Positions 50,894 to 61,023 are shown, counted from the stretch's first letter. The stretch is DNA of 64,000 bases from JBEEOW01 sp041191405 (GCA_041191405.1 JBEEOW010000009.1:62001-126000); one strand, 5' to 3'. The notes: generated by a model from the sequence alone, not told the origin. Made by a program: numbers and translations.

Positions 50894-53893
50894 TTACTCT
50901 TCGGTAATTAACTGTAGTTCAGTCATTGAGCGGTATATTTCATCTTGAATTCTAGTTCTAATATTTTGTGTAATTAACTTTTTATTTTCTGAATTAGGGA
51001 ATGTTCTGTTTGAAAGAAATATAAATTGTAAATTATATTTTGGGTCGGCCCAAGCACATGTGCCCGTAAATCCTGTGTGCCCAAAAGTATCAAAACTACA
51101 AAAATCACTGGTAGGGCTACTACCTCCAAATTGTGGTTTATCCCAACCCAAACCTCTTCTACAATTTGTGTATGAAGCTTTGGTAAATTCAACAACTGTT
51201 TCAGGACGAAGATAAATATATCCTCCATAGTTTCCATTTTGTAAATGCATTTGCATTAGAATGGCCAAATCTCTTGTAGTACTAAATACACCTGCATGTC
51301 CAGCTACACCACCCATCATAGCTGCGCCTGGGTCGTGTACAGTTCCACGGATTACTTGTTTTCTAAATGTGCCATCGTATTCGGTTGGTGCAATATGGTG
51401 AGCAGGATAATTATGATCCAATGGGTTATATGTAGTTTGATACATACCCAATGGTTGGTAATAATGGTGTGCCAAAAACTCTGAAATAGGTTGTTGTAAC
51501 ACCTTTTCTGCAACACGTTTTAAAATATAAAAACTAATATCACTATATCTGTAAGGATAACAAGAGGTATCTCCAGCTTTTTGTTTATGAATTAACTCTG
51601 AATTTATTGACCATTTCCACATTGAATCTGGCAATGTATGAATGGCAAATAAGTGATTGGTTACTGATAATGTAAAATTTGAAGAATCTTTTTCATTGCA
51701 ATAATATTCATCATTTAATTTACCAGCACTTGTTGTTGTTTTTTTGAAATGTTCAATAAAAGCTTGCAAACCAGCGGTATGTGTTAATGCTTCTCTGAGA
51801 GTGATATATTGTTTATTTGTTCCTTTTAGTTCTGGTAAATAAGTAGATGCTGTACTATCAATATGAATTAAACCTTGTTCTTTTAAAAACATTATACATT
51901 GAAGCGTACCAACCACCTTACTTATTGATGCAATATCATAGATAGTACTATCAGTAACTGGTGCTAATGTATCATAATTTAAAGTACCATAATTGCGTTC
52001 AAAAATCACTTTGCCTTCCCTTGCTACAAGAATTTTACAACCTGGCATCACTTTGTTTTTTATTGCTTTGCCAACTATTGTATCAATTTTGTTTAAAGTT
52101 CTTGAGTTCATACCAACTCTTTCAGGTATTGAATATTGTAGTTTATTTAATGGTGAAATATTATAACCCATTCCTTCTTTAAGAATGATTGTAGGCGAAA
52201 CTGGTAATTTACCTTCTGCTTTCATAGCACCAAAAATTACCTGTGGTACAGATTTTCTGGTTACATCATTGTTCTCATAAGTGCATATTACATGTTTAAT
52301 ATCTTCAAAGTATTTTAGTGCATAAGCATTACCCATTACAACCACGATCACATTTGATTTTTCCTGTAGTTTTTGTGCAAGTTGTTGAATTTCATGTGTT
52401 ACACCATAGCCTTTACTAGGAGTGTTGTTCATACCATGAATACTTATAATTACAGTTTTTCCAGCGAGTTTTTCAGCCTGAATTGAAAGTTGTTCTTGTG
52501 TAAAATGTGCATGTTCGGCATAATGATAATGCTCAAAATGTGCATATTTACTTAATATATGTTGAAACTCATTGTCTTTGCCTACACCAAATGCAATACT
52601 TGCAAGTTTTAAAGTATCTTGATGTTTAATTGGTAATAATCCTGTTTCGTTTTTAACTACAGTTATTGCTTTTTCAAAAAGTTGGTGACGAAGTGCTACC
52701 GCAGAGTGAGGATATAAATCTTTATATAAGTTATGTAAATCAATAGGTTTATATTCATGAAGTTTAGCCCAATATTTAGCACCTAAAATTTTCCTAACCT
52801 TAGCATCCACGTCTTTTTGTTCTAAATCATCATTTTCAATGGCTTTTTTAATGGATTCAATTGCAAGAGGCACATTTTCTGAGAATAATAATACATCATT
52901 TCCTGCTTTTAAAGCCATCACTTCAATTTCACCTGGTTTGTAAAATTTACTTACACCCTTCATATTCAGTGCATCTGTAAATACCAAACCAGTATAATCA
53001 AGTTTATCAATTAATAATTTTTTTACTACTTCTTTTGAAAGCGAAGACGCTTTATTTTCATCATCATCAAATGCTGGTACATGAATATGAGCTACCATTA
53101 CCCCAGCTACCGAATCTTTAATTAATCTTTTGAATGGATAAAGTTCAATTTCATCAATGCGTTTTTTTGAATGTTTTATTTCAGGTAATGATAAGTGAGA
53201 ATCGGCATCAGTGTCTCCATGTCCGGGGAAATGTTTTGCAACAGCAATTACACCATTTGCCTGTAAACCACGCATATAAGCACTACCTTTTGCAGCTACT
53301 TTTTCTTTATTTTCACCAAATGAACGAATACCTATTACTGGGTTCATTGGATTACTATTTACATCAACAGCAGGCGAAAAACTAATATGCACACCCATTC
53401 TTTTGCATTGGTTGGCCATTTCTTTACCCATTTTAAAAATAAGGTCGTCGTTTTGAATAGCACCCAAAGTCATTTGACGAGGGAACTGCAAAGTACTATC
53501 CAAACGCATACTCAAACCCCATTCAGCATCCATACTGATTAACAACGGAATTTTAGCAAGAGATTGGTAACGGTTTGTTAAAGCAGCCTGACGCATTGGT
53601 CCACCTTGCATAAAAATTAAGCCACCAAGGTTATAATCACGAACAAGTTTGTCGATATCTTGATAATCTGATTCTTTGCCGTTGCTATAGGCAGCAATCA
53701 TAAAAAGTTGACCCAAACGTTGCTCGGGCGACATAGCATTAAAAACACTATCAACCCAATGCTCTTTTTTTTGTTCCTCAACTTGGTATTTGTTTAGTAA
53801 ATGCGTATTTGCTAAAACAATAAAACAAATAAGGGGTAACAAAAAGGTGACTGTGGTTTTGCGAAGCATTTTTAATAAGTAATTCATTTTCAT
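50894..53893 (-). CDS. GH3 beta-N-acetylhexosaminidase fused to a serine hydrolase (beta-lactamase class C type)
   Basis: A 999-residue exported protein (hydrophobic leader at residues 12-30). The N-terminal GH3 domain has KHFPGHGDTDADSHLSLP (from Lys220), as in NagZ-type glucosaminidases, and a nucleophile-like Asp306 in TDALNMKGVS. A GH3 C-terminal domain follows. The last 400 residues form a beta-lactamase-like serine hydrolase with Ser656-x2-Lys659 (SISK) and a YSD motif (RYSDISF). The fusion is known from Bacteroidota. It probably acts in the periplasm on peptidoglycan fragments; anmK nearby supports this. Confidence 0.9.
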   Translation of the reverse strand: MKMNYLLKMLRKTTVTFLLPLICFIVLANTHLLNKYQVEEQKKEHWVDSVFNAMSPEQRLGQLFMIAAYSNGKESDYQDIDKLVRDYNLGGLIFMQGGPMRQAALTNRYQSLAKIPLLISMDAEWGLSMRLDSTLQFPRQMTLGAIQNDDLIFKMGKEMANQCKRMGVHISFSPAVDVNSNPMNPVIGIRSFGENKEKVAAKGSAYMRGLQANGVIAVAKHFPGHGDTDADSHLSLPEIKHSKKRIDEIELYPFKRLIKDSVAGVMVAHIHVPAFDDDENKASSLSKEVVKKLLIDKLDYTGLVFTDALNMKGVSKFYKPGEIEVMALKAGNDVLLFSENVPLAIESIKKAIENDDLEQKDVDAKVRKILGAKYWAKLHEYKPIDLHNLYKDLYPHSAVALRHQLFEKAITVVKNETGLLPIKHQDTLKLASIAFGVGKDNEFQHILSKYAHFEHYHYAEHAHFTQEQLSIQAEKLAGKTVIISIHGMNNTPSKGYGVTHEIQQLAQKLQEKSNVIVVVMGNAYALKYFEDIKHVICTYENNDVTRKSVPQVIFGAMKAEGKLPVSPTIILKEGMGYNISPLNKLQYSIPERVGMNSRTLNKIDTIVGKAIKNKVMPGCKILVAREGKVIFERNYGTLNYDTLAPVTDSTIYDIASISKVVGTLQCIMFLKEQGLIHIDSTASTYLPELKGTNKQYITLREALTHTAGLQAFIEHFKKTTTSAGKLNDEYYCNEKDSSNFTLSVTNHLFAIHTLPDSMWKWSINSELIHKQKAGDTSCYPYRYSDISFYILKRVAEKVLQQPISEFLAHHYYQPLGMYQTTYNPLDHNYPAHHIAPTEYDGTFRKQVIRGTVHDPGAAMMGGVAGHAGVFSTTRDLAILMQMHLQNGNYGGYIYLRPETVVEFTKASYTNCRRGLGWDKPQFGGSSPTSDFCSFDTFGHTGFTGTCAWADPKYNLQFIFLSNRTFPNSENKKLITQNIRTRIQDEIYRSMTELQLITEE

Positions 53894-54071
53894 TAACTAA
53901 CAGCATTTGTAAGTTTAGTTAAATTTATCATTAACAAAAACATACAAGCCTTAAAATTAATGTTTTTCTTTTATAAGAAATACTTTTTTAGCTATAATGA
54001 ATCAAAAAATATGGATTTAATAGAATATTGATATTTGAACTTTGAAAAGTGAAAGTTGGAAGCAATAAGCT

Positions 54072-54105
54072 ATTAAACTTTAAATTATTTGCTTTAAAGT
54101 TTAAT
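54072..54105. other. Perfect AT-rich hairpin in the GH3/barrel intergenic region
   Basis: ATTAAACTTTAAA (54072-54084) pairs perfectly with 54093-54105 (13 bp, 8-nt loop). It lies in the 309-bp divergent gap 53894-54202. The gap also has a TATTTTTG box at 54166-54173 that could be a -7 element for the plus-strand gene. No other feature is seen in the gap. Confidence 0.45.
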
Positions 54106-54202
54106 TTGGTCTGCCTTAAGTACCAATTATTTTATTTTAAATGACTTTTGTTTCAATTAATTATGTATTTTTGATGATTCTCTATTTAGTTTAATATTAT
54201 TT

Positions 54203-54835
54203 ATGTTTAGTAAGACATTTAATTTTCTCATTCCCTTGCTAGTGTTAGTTCAAACATGTTTTGCAAATGATTCAATATCAACAACAAAGAAAAATACTTT
54301 TGGTATCACCTATCGACAAAGAACTATAGCTTTAAATTATGAACGATTATTACATAAACGTTTCGGGGTAGGTGCTTCTATACTTCCAATTTTCAAAGAT
54401 GTTGACTCAAATTTCAGGGTTAAAGGAGCTTTGGCTGAGGTAAATGCAAGGTGGTATTTTTTGAAAATGCCTGTTGATGAACCAACCAGTGGTTTATATA
54501 TTTCAGCAAATTACTTATTTGGATATTTGAACAGTACTTTTAAATATCAAGCATTAGGTAATGATTATCAAAATATAAAATATCCTCTTCCAAAAGTTTA
54601 TACAAGAAATCATTATTTCGACAATTTATACTTAGGCATAGGGGTTAAAAAATATTTATTTTTAGATAAAAAATTGTTTCTAGAATTTGAAGTAAAAGGT
54701 TCTTTATATGAAAACCGTAATTTTTTTGATAAAGATGGATTTACGCTTTATTTAGAAGATAGAGAATATGAAAATTTCAAAAAGTATGTTTGTCCATATA
54801 TCTCATTTCAATTTGGTTTAGGTTATAAATTTTAG
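54203..54835 (+). CDS. Secreted barrel-like protein, copy 1 of a tandem pair
   Basis: A 210-residue protein with a signal peptide ending at CFAN. The mature part starts KKNTFGITYRQRTIALNYERLLHKRFGVGASILP, then EVNARWYFLKMP, and ends ISFQFGLGYKF with an aromatic last residue, as in outer-membrane barrels. Its neighbour is a paralogue whose central part is nearly identical at DNA level. Function unknown; small porin-like or lipid-A-modifying barrels would be possible. Confidence 0.76.
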   Translation: MFSKTFNFLIPLLVLVQTCFANDSISTTKKNTFGITYRQRTIALNYERLLHKRFGVGASILPIFKDVDSNFRVKGALAEVNARWYFLKMPVDEPTSGLYISANYLFGYLNSTFKYQALGNDYQNIKYPLPKVYTRNHYFDNLYLGIGVKKYLFLDKKLFLEFEVKGSLYENRNFFDKDGFTLYLEDREYENFKKYVCPYISFQFGLGYKF

Positions 54836-54844
54836 AATGAGAAG

Positions 54845-55486
54845 ATGAAACAGTTGATTATTTATATAATATTAGTTTTTGTAATTACGCTTACAAGCTA
54901 TGCAGGAAATGAAGACACATTGAAAGTACCAAAGAAAAACACACTTGGAATAACCTATCGCCATAGAACTATAGCTTTAAATTATGAACGATTATTACAT
55001 AAACGTTTCGGAGTAGGTGCTTCTATACTTCCAATTTACAAAGATATTGATTCTAATTTTAGAGTTAAAGGAGCTTTGGCTGAGGTAAATGCAAGGTGGT
55101 ATTTTTTGAAAATGCCTGTTGATGAACCAACCAGTGGTTTATATATTTCAGCAAATTATTTATTTGGTTATATTGATAGCAAAATGAAATTTGTTGGATA
55201 TAAATATGATATACCTCAAGGGAATGCTCGTTTTCATCATCAAAGTTTATTGTTTGGTACTTTTGTTGGTTTAGGAGTAAAAAAATATATAGCATTAAAA
55301 AAACGATTATATATTGAAGCAGAATTAAGACAACAGATTTATCAATTATCAAAATCAAGTATTTATTTTGAACAAAATGGATTACAATATTCTTTATCCC
55401 ATTGGCAAGATCGAAGAGATTTATTATGGGAAAAATATGTATTTACAGATTTCTCAATTCAATTTGGCTTTGGGTATAAATTTTAG
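54845..55486 (+). CDS. Secreted barrel-like protein, copy 2 of a tandem pair
   Basis: A 213-residue paralogue of the preceding gene, 9 bp downstream, with its own signal peptide (ending at SYAG). The central region (TIALNYERLLHKRFGVGASILP to GLYISANYLFGY) is almost the same as in copy 1, with 95 identical consecutive bases (54419-54513 and 55064-55158), while the signal peptide and C-terminal half have diverged. This pattern fits gene conversion. It ends FSIQFGFGYKF. Confidence 0.76.
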   Translation: MKQLIIYIILVFVITLTSYAGNEDTLKVPKKNTLGITYRHRTIALNYERLLHKRFGVGASILPIYKDIDSNFRVKGALAEVNARWYFLKMPVDEPTSGLYISANYLFGYIDSKMKFVGYKYDIPQGNARFHHQSLLFGTFVGLGVKKYIALKKRLYIEAELRQQIYQLSKSSIYFEQNGLQYSLSHWQDRRDLLWEKYVFTDFSIQFGFGYKF

Positions 55487-55506
55487 ATAATAGTTTAGCA
55501 ACAAAC

Positions 55507-56580
55507 CTATATCTCCCCATACACAGCTCCTCCAATACTGTTTTTACTAGCTCCAGTAACTGTAGCTATGCTATTGGTTTGATTTGTAAGTTTTAAGGCT
55601 CCTAAAAACGCAAAAATCAGTGCTTCTTTAAACATAATTAGTTTGTCAGAAGCTTGTACAAATTCAACATTGTTTTTACAATGTTTTTGTATGCGTTCAA
55701 TCAAAAATGTATTAAAAGCTCCACCACCAGTAACGAGTAGTTTTTGTGTTTTAAAAATACTAAAATACTGATGTAAGGTATAGCTTATTTGCTGTGCAAT
55801 ATGCTCAGTAAAGGTGGCAATTTTGTTTTCAATTGTTTGGTTTGAATTTTCAAAAATAGGTATAATATTTTCTTCAACCCATTCTCTTCCAAGTGATTTG
55901 GGTGGTTTTTGTATGTAAAATGCTAAGTTATCAAGCTGTTTGCTTATTTCTGAACAGCTTTCTCCATTTCTGGCTATTTCCCCAAAAGCATCGTAAGGTT
56001 TGTCTATTTTATTGCACAAATAATTTAATACAATATTAGCAGCGCAAATATCCCATGCTATTCTTATGCCATCTTGCTCAAGCGATATATTAGCAAAACC
56101 ACCAATGTTTAGGCAAAAATCATATTCTTTAAAAAGCAATGCATCGCCAATGGGTACTAGGGGAGCACCTTGTCCGCCAAAGGCAACATCCACACTTCTG
56201 AAATCGCAAACAGTAGTAATGCCGGTTTGTGCATAAATGTTTGCTCCACAGCCAGCTTGAAATGTAAACCCAGCGTTTGGTTGATGAAAAATAGTATGCC
56301 CATGAGAGGCAATAAAATCTGGTTTTATCTGATATTTTTGTATAAAATCAAATGCTGATTTGCCATAATATTTTCCTAGCTCAGCATTAAAATGCATTAA
56401 TTCAAGTCCTGATAATGAGGGAGAATGAATAATTTTATTTGTCCAATATGGAGGATAAGGAATAGTTTCGGCTTCTAAAATTTCAAAACCTACAATTGTA
56501 TTATTTTCAAGTTTGAAATCACAAAAAGCAATGTCAAGTCCATCAAGCGAAGTGCCCGACATTAGTCCTAATCCTTTCAT
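55507..56580 (-). CDS. anmK: Anhydro-N-acetylmuramic acid kinase
   Basis: A 357-residue kinase of the AnmK family, which phosphorylates 1,6-anhydroMurNAc during peptidoglycan recycling. The start MKGLGLMSGTSLDGLDIAFCDF is the family signature. ASHGHTIFHQP, DFRSVDVAFGGQGAPLVPIGD, FCLNIGGFANIS, and LVTGGGAFNTFLIERI are further diagnostic blocks. It is 2 bp downstream of the LptD-like gene, and the two are probably co-transcribed. With the GH3 fusion gene it points to cell-wall recycling in this region. Confidence 0.95.
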   Translation of the reverse strand: MKGLGLMSGTSLDGLDIAFCDFKLENNTIVGFEILEAETIPYPPYWTNKIIHSPSLSGLELMHFNAELGKYYGKSAFDFIQKYQIKPDFIASHGHTIFHQPNAGFTFQAGCGANIYAQTGITTVCDFRSVDVAFGGQGAPLVPIGDALLFKEYDFCLNIGGFANISLEQDGIRIAWDICAANIVLNYLCNKIDKPYDAFGEIARNGESCSEISKQLDNLAFYIQKPPKSLGREWVEENIIPIFENSNQTIENKIATFTEHIAQQISYTLHQYFSIFKTQKLLVTGGGAFNTFLIERIQKHCKNNVEFVQASDKLIMFKEALIFAFLGALKLTNQTNSIATVTGASKNSIGGAVYGEI

Positions 56581-56582
56581 TA

Positions 56583-59255
56583 TTAAAATCTTTGTCCTCG
56601 TTTGGTAAGTTTTAAATCCTGTAACGACGATGCTTTTACATTGATATTAAAAATATAGGTTGCAAAAGCTGCATAAGGGTTCCATTGTAAATTCATTTGC
56701 CAACAATGTAAATCTCGAACTATAGCTACATTTGTTGCAGCAAGAGCAATTCCTTTATTTTTGATATCATAACCTGAAGCAAAAGTTATTTTCCAGTTTT
56801 GCGTTAAACTTAAATTTCCGTTAAAGTTTACAGCTTGTGCTGTTTGACCTTTGCGTGCATTAATTAAATCATTCGCATACGATAAGTTGTAACTAGCACT
56901 CAAACTCCAAGGAATACTAAAATCAACATATTTCATGTGTGGATTTGCTCTATAAAATGCCACCATTTCTGGCGTCATTTTCTGTTCTTCTTTGCGGTCT
57001 TTTTTAAAAGCTTGTGGGTTTAAATTGGTACTTATATTTAACCCAAACGATGTAAATTGAATTCCTTTTTTGTTGTTCCAACTGAAATCATTTACACGTT
57101 TATTATATATTCGTGTAACTTGATTTAATTCATTTAAAATTGTATCCTTTTTAACATAGTATGGATCTACACCTGCAGTAGCGTTAATATTCAAAAGGTT
57201 GCCAATGGCTGTTCTTGCATTTAAACTTAAATTCGAAAGGTTAAATGAATCGGCTGCAAAATTATAAAAACCCGAAACTCCAATATTGTCTAATAACATT
57301 ACTTTTTTGTAAGTTACATTGGTGTCAGTTGTATGTCGGGTTTTCATTTCAAACGTATTATTCAAACTGAATGACATACTTTGACTCAGTGTTGTATTAG
57401 GCAAACCTCCTCCCAAACCTTGGTAACGGTTCATTTTTACTTCTTGTCCGCTAGTATTTTTAATTGTTTGAAAAATATTATCTGAAAAATCAGGAGCATA
57501 AGTATAGGAAACTGTTGGAACCATGGTATGGCGAATAGCTTCTATTTTTTTGCTTCTGATAAATATAGTTCCATAAACCCTTGTAGTAAGTGATGCATTA
57601 AAACTAAATCCACTTAATCTTGATAAACCAGAAACTGTATCAATTAAAACCGTATTCGCAGGACCAGGAGTGTATTTCAATTGTTTTGTGTACCAATATT
57701 CATTGTAGTTAAATGTTGGGTTTAAACTAAAATATTTGAATATTTTTAATGATGTTCCAATAGGAATTGAGTGAGAGCCAGTAATTTGTCCGTTTTGGAA
57801 TAATTTGGAGTAATTTTTTAGTGAGTCAAGTGATACAGTATCAGCTTTTTGAGGATTTAATATTTTAAAACCATTGATTGTATTTACTGAACTTATGCTG
57901 TTGGTAAAATTACTACCACCTGAAAATCCATAAGTTATATTTAATTTTTTTAACCAATCAACTTTGTTTGTATTTGCCAACATTTTTTCAAAAGGGCGAA
58001 CTTGGTTCATATTAAAACTTACACTTGGCAATTGAAGATTCATGATTTTGGTAATCATGTTTTGGTCTTGTTTTGCTGCAATATTTAAGTTGAAAGGTGT
58101 ATTTTTAAACGTTTTTGAATAGTTAACTGATGATTGAAAAGTATTTTGAGTTAATTGAGTATTGTTTGTAGTGTTATTTCTTATAAATCCACTTGAACCC
58201 ATACTAACATTTGCTGTTAATCTCCCACTTTTTTTAGAAACAGGGCTATGTGACCATCTAATCCAAAATGAATAGGGTAAATATGTTTTTCTTTCCCCAA
58301 ATCCAGAAATTAGTTTGCTATACTCCAAAGTTAAATTACCTCTAAATTTATACCTTACATTATAATCTGTATTTAACATGGCCCTAAATCCGCCATTAGA
58401 AAATAAATCAGAGGTTAATTTCATACCCATATAATCATTGGTTGCCCAATAATAACCCAATTGATTCAATGAAAAACCAGCAGTTTGCGACTCTCCATAA
58501 GCTGGGATAATGATTCCTGATGCTCTCTTTTTTGGTAATGGGAAAAAACCAAGAGGAAAAACTAAGGGAGTTCTCACTCCTGCAATCACTAAGTTAAACG
58601 GACCCGATACAAATTTCTTTCCGGGTATCATTTTTATCTTGGTTGCATCAATCCAATAATGTGGATGTTCGAGGTTACAAGTAGTATATCTTGCATGGTC
58701 AACATAAATATCATTTGAAGGAAGTTTTTTGATATTATCTCCATGTATAAAGCCTTCGCCTTGCTGAGTTACTACCGAATTTATTAAACCTTTCTTGGTT
58801 TTAAAATTGTACTTTATCCTTTTTGACACATATTTGTCTGCACCCTCAGTAAACACCGGAATCCCCGAAACATGCCCTGTTGAGTCTTCGATTCCTTCAG
58901 CTATAACATTATTTTCTTTCCAATTAATTTCAATTTTGGCAGCTTTTAAATTTATTGCTCCGTAAGTAATTTCTGCATCTCCATAAAGCCTCACAATTGA
59001 GTTTGTAGCATCAAATCTTATCGAATCTTTAGCGTTATAAGTTACCGTTGTACTGATGTCGCTACTCTTTTTGGGCTTTGTTTTAGGCAAAGTATCAGTT
59101 TTAACACCTGTCTGTGCAGGATTCGTTGAATTGTCTTGTTTTGTAACTTGCCCAAAAACAGACTGTTGCGTAAATATATTAGCACAAAATACTATTACAA
59201 GTAAAAACTGTGCAATCGGTTTTAGATTTGTCAAAAAATTCTCAATTTTGTACAA
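56583..59255 (-). CDS. lptD: LptD-like LPS-assembly outer-membrane protein
   Basis: A protein of about 890 residues. The N-terminal part has a hydrophobic leader (FLLVIVFCANIFTQ), a linker, and then an OstA/LptA-like domain (VRLYGDAEITYGAINLKAAKIEINW, TTCNLEHPHYWIDATKIKMIPG). The rest is a large barrel (FPLPKKRASGIIIPAYGES, then many aromatic strands) and ends QDLKLTKRGQRF. LptD inserts lipopolysaccharide into the outer membrane. The frame is open to GTG 59324, but that start overlaps the divergent amidase gene; TTG at 59255 or 59234 is more likely, so the true start is uncertain. Confidence 0.84.
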   Translation of the reverse strand: MYKIENFLTNLKPIAQFLLVIVFCANIFTQQSVFGQVTKQDNSTNPAQTGVKTDTLPKTKPKKSSDISTTVTYNAKDSIRFDATNSIVRLYGDAEITYGAINLKAAKIEINWKENNVIAEGIEDSTGHVSGIPVFTEGADKYVSKRIKYNFKTKKGLINSVVTQQGEGFIHGDNIKKLPSNDIYVDHARYTTCNLEHPHYWIDATKIKMIPGKKFVSGPFNLVIAGVRTPLVFPLGFFPLPKKRASGIIIPAYGESQTAGFSLNQLGYYWATNDYMGMKLTSDLFSNGGFRAMLNTDYNVRYKFRGNLTLEYSKLISGFGERKTYLPYSFWIRWSHSPVSKKSGRLTANVSMGSSGFIRNNTTNNTQLTQNTFQSSVNYSKTFKNTPFNLNIAAKQDQNMITKIMNLQLPSVSFNMNQVRPFEKMLANTNKVDWLKKLNITYGFSGGSNFTNSISSVNTINGFKILNPQKADTVSLDSLKNYSKLFQNGQITGSHSIPIGTSLKIFKYFSLNPTFNYNEYWYTKQLKYTPGPANTVLIDTVSGLSRLSGFSFNASLTTRVYGTIFIRSKKIEAIRHTMVPTVSYTYAPDFSDNIFQTIKNTSGQEVKMNRYQGLGGGLPNTTLSQSMSFSLNNTFEMKTRHTTDTNVTYKKVMLLDNIGVSGFYNFAADSFNLSNLSLNARTAIGNLLNINATAGVDPYYVKKDTILNELNQVTRIYNKRVNDFSWNNKKGIQFTSFGLNISTNLNPQAFKKDRKEEQKMTPEMVAFYRANPHMKYVDFSIPWSLSASYNLSYANDLINARKGQTAQAVNFNGNLSLTQNWKITFASGYDIKNKGIALAATNVAIVRDLHCWQMNLQWNPYAAFATYIFNINVKASSLQDLKLTKRGQRF

Positions 59256-59292
59256 AGTTATATTATCCAACGTAACAAGTAAAAGACTTAGT

Positions 59293-60072
59293 GTGAAAAA
59301 TATTTTAATTGTTATTTTAATCACATTAACGGTGCTATTTTCAGCAGCAATTCCGTTAAATGTTAAGCAGTATAAGTTAAAAACTGTGGTGCTTGATGCT
59401 GGTCACGGAGGAAAAGATCCGGGCTGTTCTGGTAAGTCACATCGAGAATCAATAATTGCACTTGACGTAGTTTTGGCTCTAGGCGAAGCTATCAAAAAAG
59501 AGATGCCAGATGTAAAAGTAATTTACACTCGTTCAGAAAATAAATTTGTAGAATTACACGACAGAGCTGCCATCGCAAACAAAAATAATGCAGATTTGTT
59601 TATTTCCATACATTGCAACGCTGGTCATCCTGATACTTATGGTTCTGAATCTTATACCATGGGTTTGCATACTTCAGATGGGAACTTAAACGTTGCTAAA
59701 AGAGAAAATGCAGCAGTGCTTCATGAAAAAGATTACAAAAAGAAATATGATGGATTTGATCCAAATTCGCCAATGGCACATATTTTATTAGCCAACTATC
59801 AGCATGCTTATATCGAAAATAGCCTTAAGTTTGCATCAAAAGTTGAAGATAATTTTAAAAATAAATTAAGCAGAAAAAGTAGAGGTGTTAAACAAGCAGG
59901 TTTTTTAGTGCTTTGGAAAACATCAATGCCAGCAAGTTTAATTGAAATTGGTTATTTATCTAATTCAGAAGATGAAAAACTTTTATCTTCAAAAGAGGGG
60001 CAAACTAATATTGCTAATGCAATTGCAGATGCTCTAAAAAAATATAAACAAGAAATAGAATCCTCGAACTAA
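59293..60072 (+). CDS. N-acetylmuramoyl-L-alanine amidase (Amidase_3)
   Basis: A 259-residue exported amidase from GTG at 59293: VKNILIVILITLTVLFSAAIP is a good leader. The zinc-binding motifs are TVVLDAGHGGKDPGCSG with the first ligand His, then the glutamate/His segments (SRESIIALDVVLALG type, FISIHCNAGHP) and a late SLIEIGYLSNSED with the catalytic Glu. It cleaves the bond between N-acetylmuramic acid and the stem peptide during division or turnover. The open frame to 59056 overlaps lptD and is not used. Confidence 0.88.
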   Translation: MKNILIVILITLTVLFSAAIPLNVKQYKLKTVVLDAGHGGKDPGCSGKSHRESIIALDVVLALGEAIKKEMPDVKVIYTRSENKFVELHDRAAIANKNNADLFISIHCNAGHPDTYGSESYTMGLHTSDGNLNVAKRENAAVLHEKDYKKKYDGFDPNSPMAHILLANYQHAYIENSLKFASKVEDNFKNKLSRKSRGVKQAGFLVLWKTSMPASLIEIGYLSNSEDEKLLSSKEGQTNIANAIADALKKYKQEIESSN

Positions 60073-60081
60073 CTCATTATA

Positions 60082-61023
60082 ATGATAACTTTATCAAAAG
60101 AATTTAAAGTAGGTATTTTTGCAATTTTAGGAATTGCCTCATTTTTTTGGGGTTATAATTTTCTAAAAGGTACTGAAATGTTTAATTCAACTCGTACTTA
60201 TTATCTTGTATTTAATGATGTTGATGGTCTTGCCCCTGCAAGTAACGTAATATTAAATGGGTATTCGGTAGGTAAAGTTAGAGATATAAAATTAGGTAAA
60301 CATAAAGATGGTAATTATAAATGGGTTGTTGGGGTTGTATTGTCAAATAAAATTGATATTTCTGACAACTCATTAGCAATTCTTGAAGATGATGGTCCAT
60401 TAGGAGGTAAAGTAATTAAGCTTGAACTTAAATCAAGTGGAAAAATATTGGAGCCAGAAGATACTTTAAAAACTGCAATTGAGCCAGGTATGGTTGAAAA
60501 ATTATCTGCTAAATTTGATCCAATTACCCAAAAATTAGATTCAACACTAAGAAATGTTAACAAAATGATTGATTCTCAAACTCAAGAATCATTCAAAACA
60601 ATTCTTAAAAACCTTGAGCAAACTACAGCTTTAATCAATACAAGTTTAGCATCGGCATCTCCAGCTTTAAATGGCTCACTTAAAAACGTTGAAACCTTAA
60701 CAGCTTCATTAGTACAAACAGAGAAAAAGCTAAAACCTCTTTTATCAAAAGTGGATGGCATTGCAGATTCATTGAATCATGCAAAAATAGCCGCAACTGT
60801 TGCTGAAGCACACAAAACTTTAGCAGAATTAAATCAAGTAGTTACCAAAATTAACAAAGGTGAAGGCTCACTTGGTTTGTTAATCAAAACAGATACACTT
60901 CACAATAATTTAAATAAAACAGTAAAAGATTTGGATAAACTTTTCATTGATATGCAAGAACATCCAAGTCGATATGTTCATTTCTCTATTTTTGGTAAAA
61001 AAGAAAAAGCTGAGAACAAGTAA
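60082..61023 (+). CDS. MCE/MlaD family protein
   Basis: A 313-residue protein with an N-terminal membrane helix (VGIFAILGIASFFWGYNFL) followed by the MCE domain: YYLVFNDVDGLAPASNVILNGYSVGKVRDIKL, then DISDNSLAILEDDGPLGGKVIKL. The C-terminal half is helical (NVNKMIDSQTQESFKTILKNLEQTT, HKTLAELNQVVTKINKGEGSLGLL). MlaD-like proteins form rings that carry phospholipids between membranes. No MlaE or MlaF gene is nearby. It lies 9 bp after the amidase gene, so the two are co-transcribed, and a strong terminator follows. Confidence 0.9.
   Translation: MITLSKEFKVGIFAILGIASFFWGYNFLKGTEMFNSTRTYYLVFNDVDGLAPASNVILNGYSVGKVRDIKLGKHKDGNYKWVVGVVLSNKIDISDNSLAILEDDGPLGGKVIKLELKSSGKILEPEDTLKTAIEPGMVEKLSAKFDPITQKLDSTLRNVNKMIDSQTQESFKTILKNLEQTTALINTSLASASPALNGSLKNVETLTASLVQTEKKLKPLLSKVDGIADSLNHAKIAATVAEAHKTLAELNQVVTKINKGEGSLGLLIKTDTLHNNLNKTVKDLDKLFIDMQEHPSRYVHFSIFGKKEKAENK

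Noticed and set aside
55065..55358. Minus-strand frame of 97 codons
   Set aside because: Antisense shadow of the second barrel gene.
59056..59292. Extension of the amidase gene to an upstream ATG
   Set aside because: The extension lies inside the lptD coding region, has no family similarity, and the GTG at 59293 opens with a good leader peptide.
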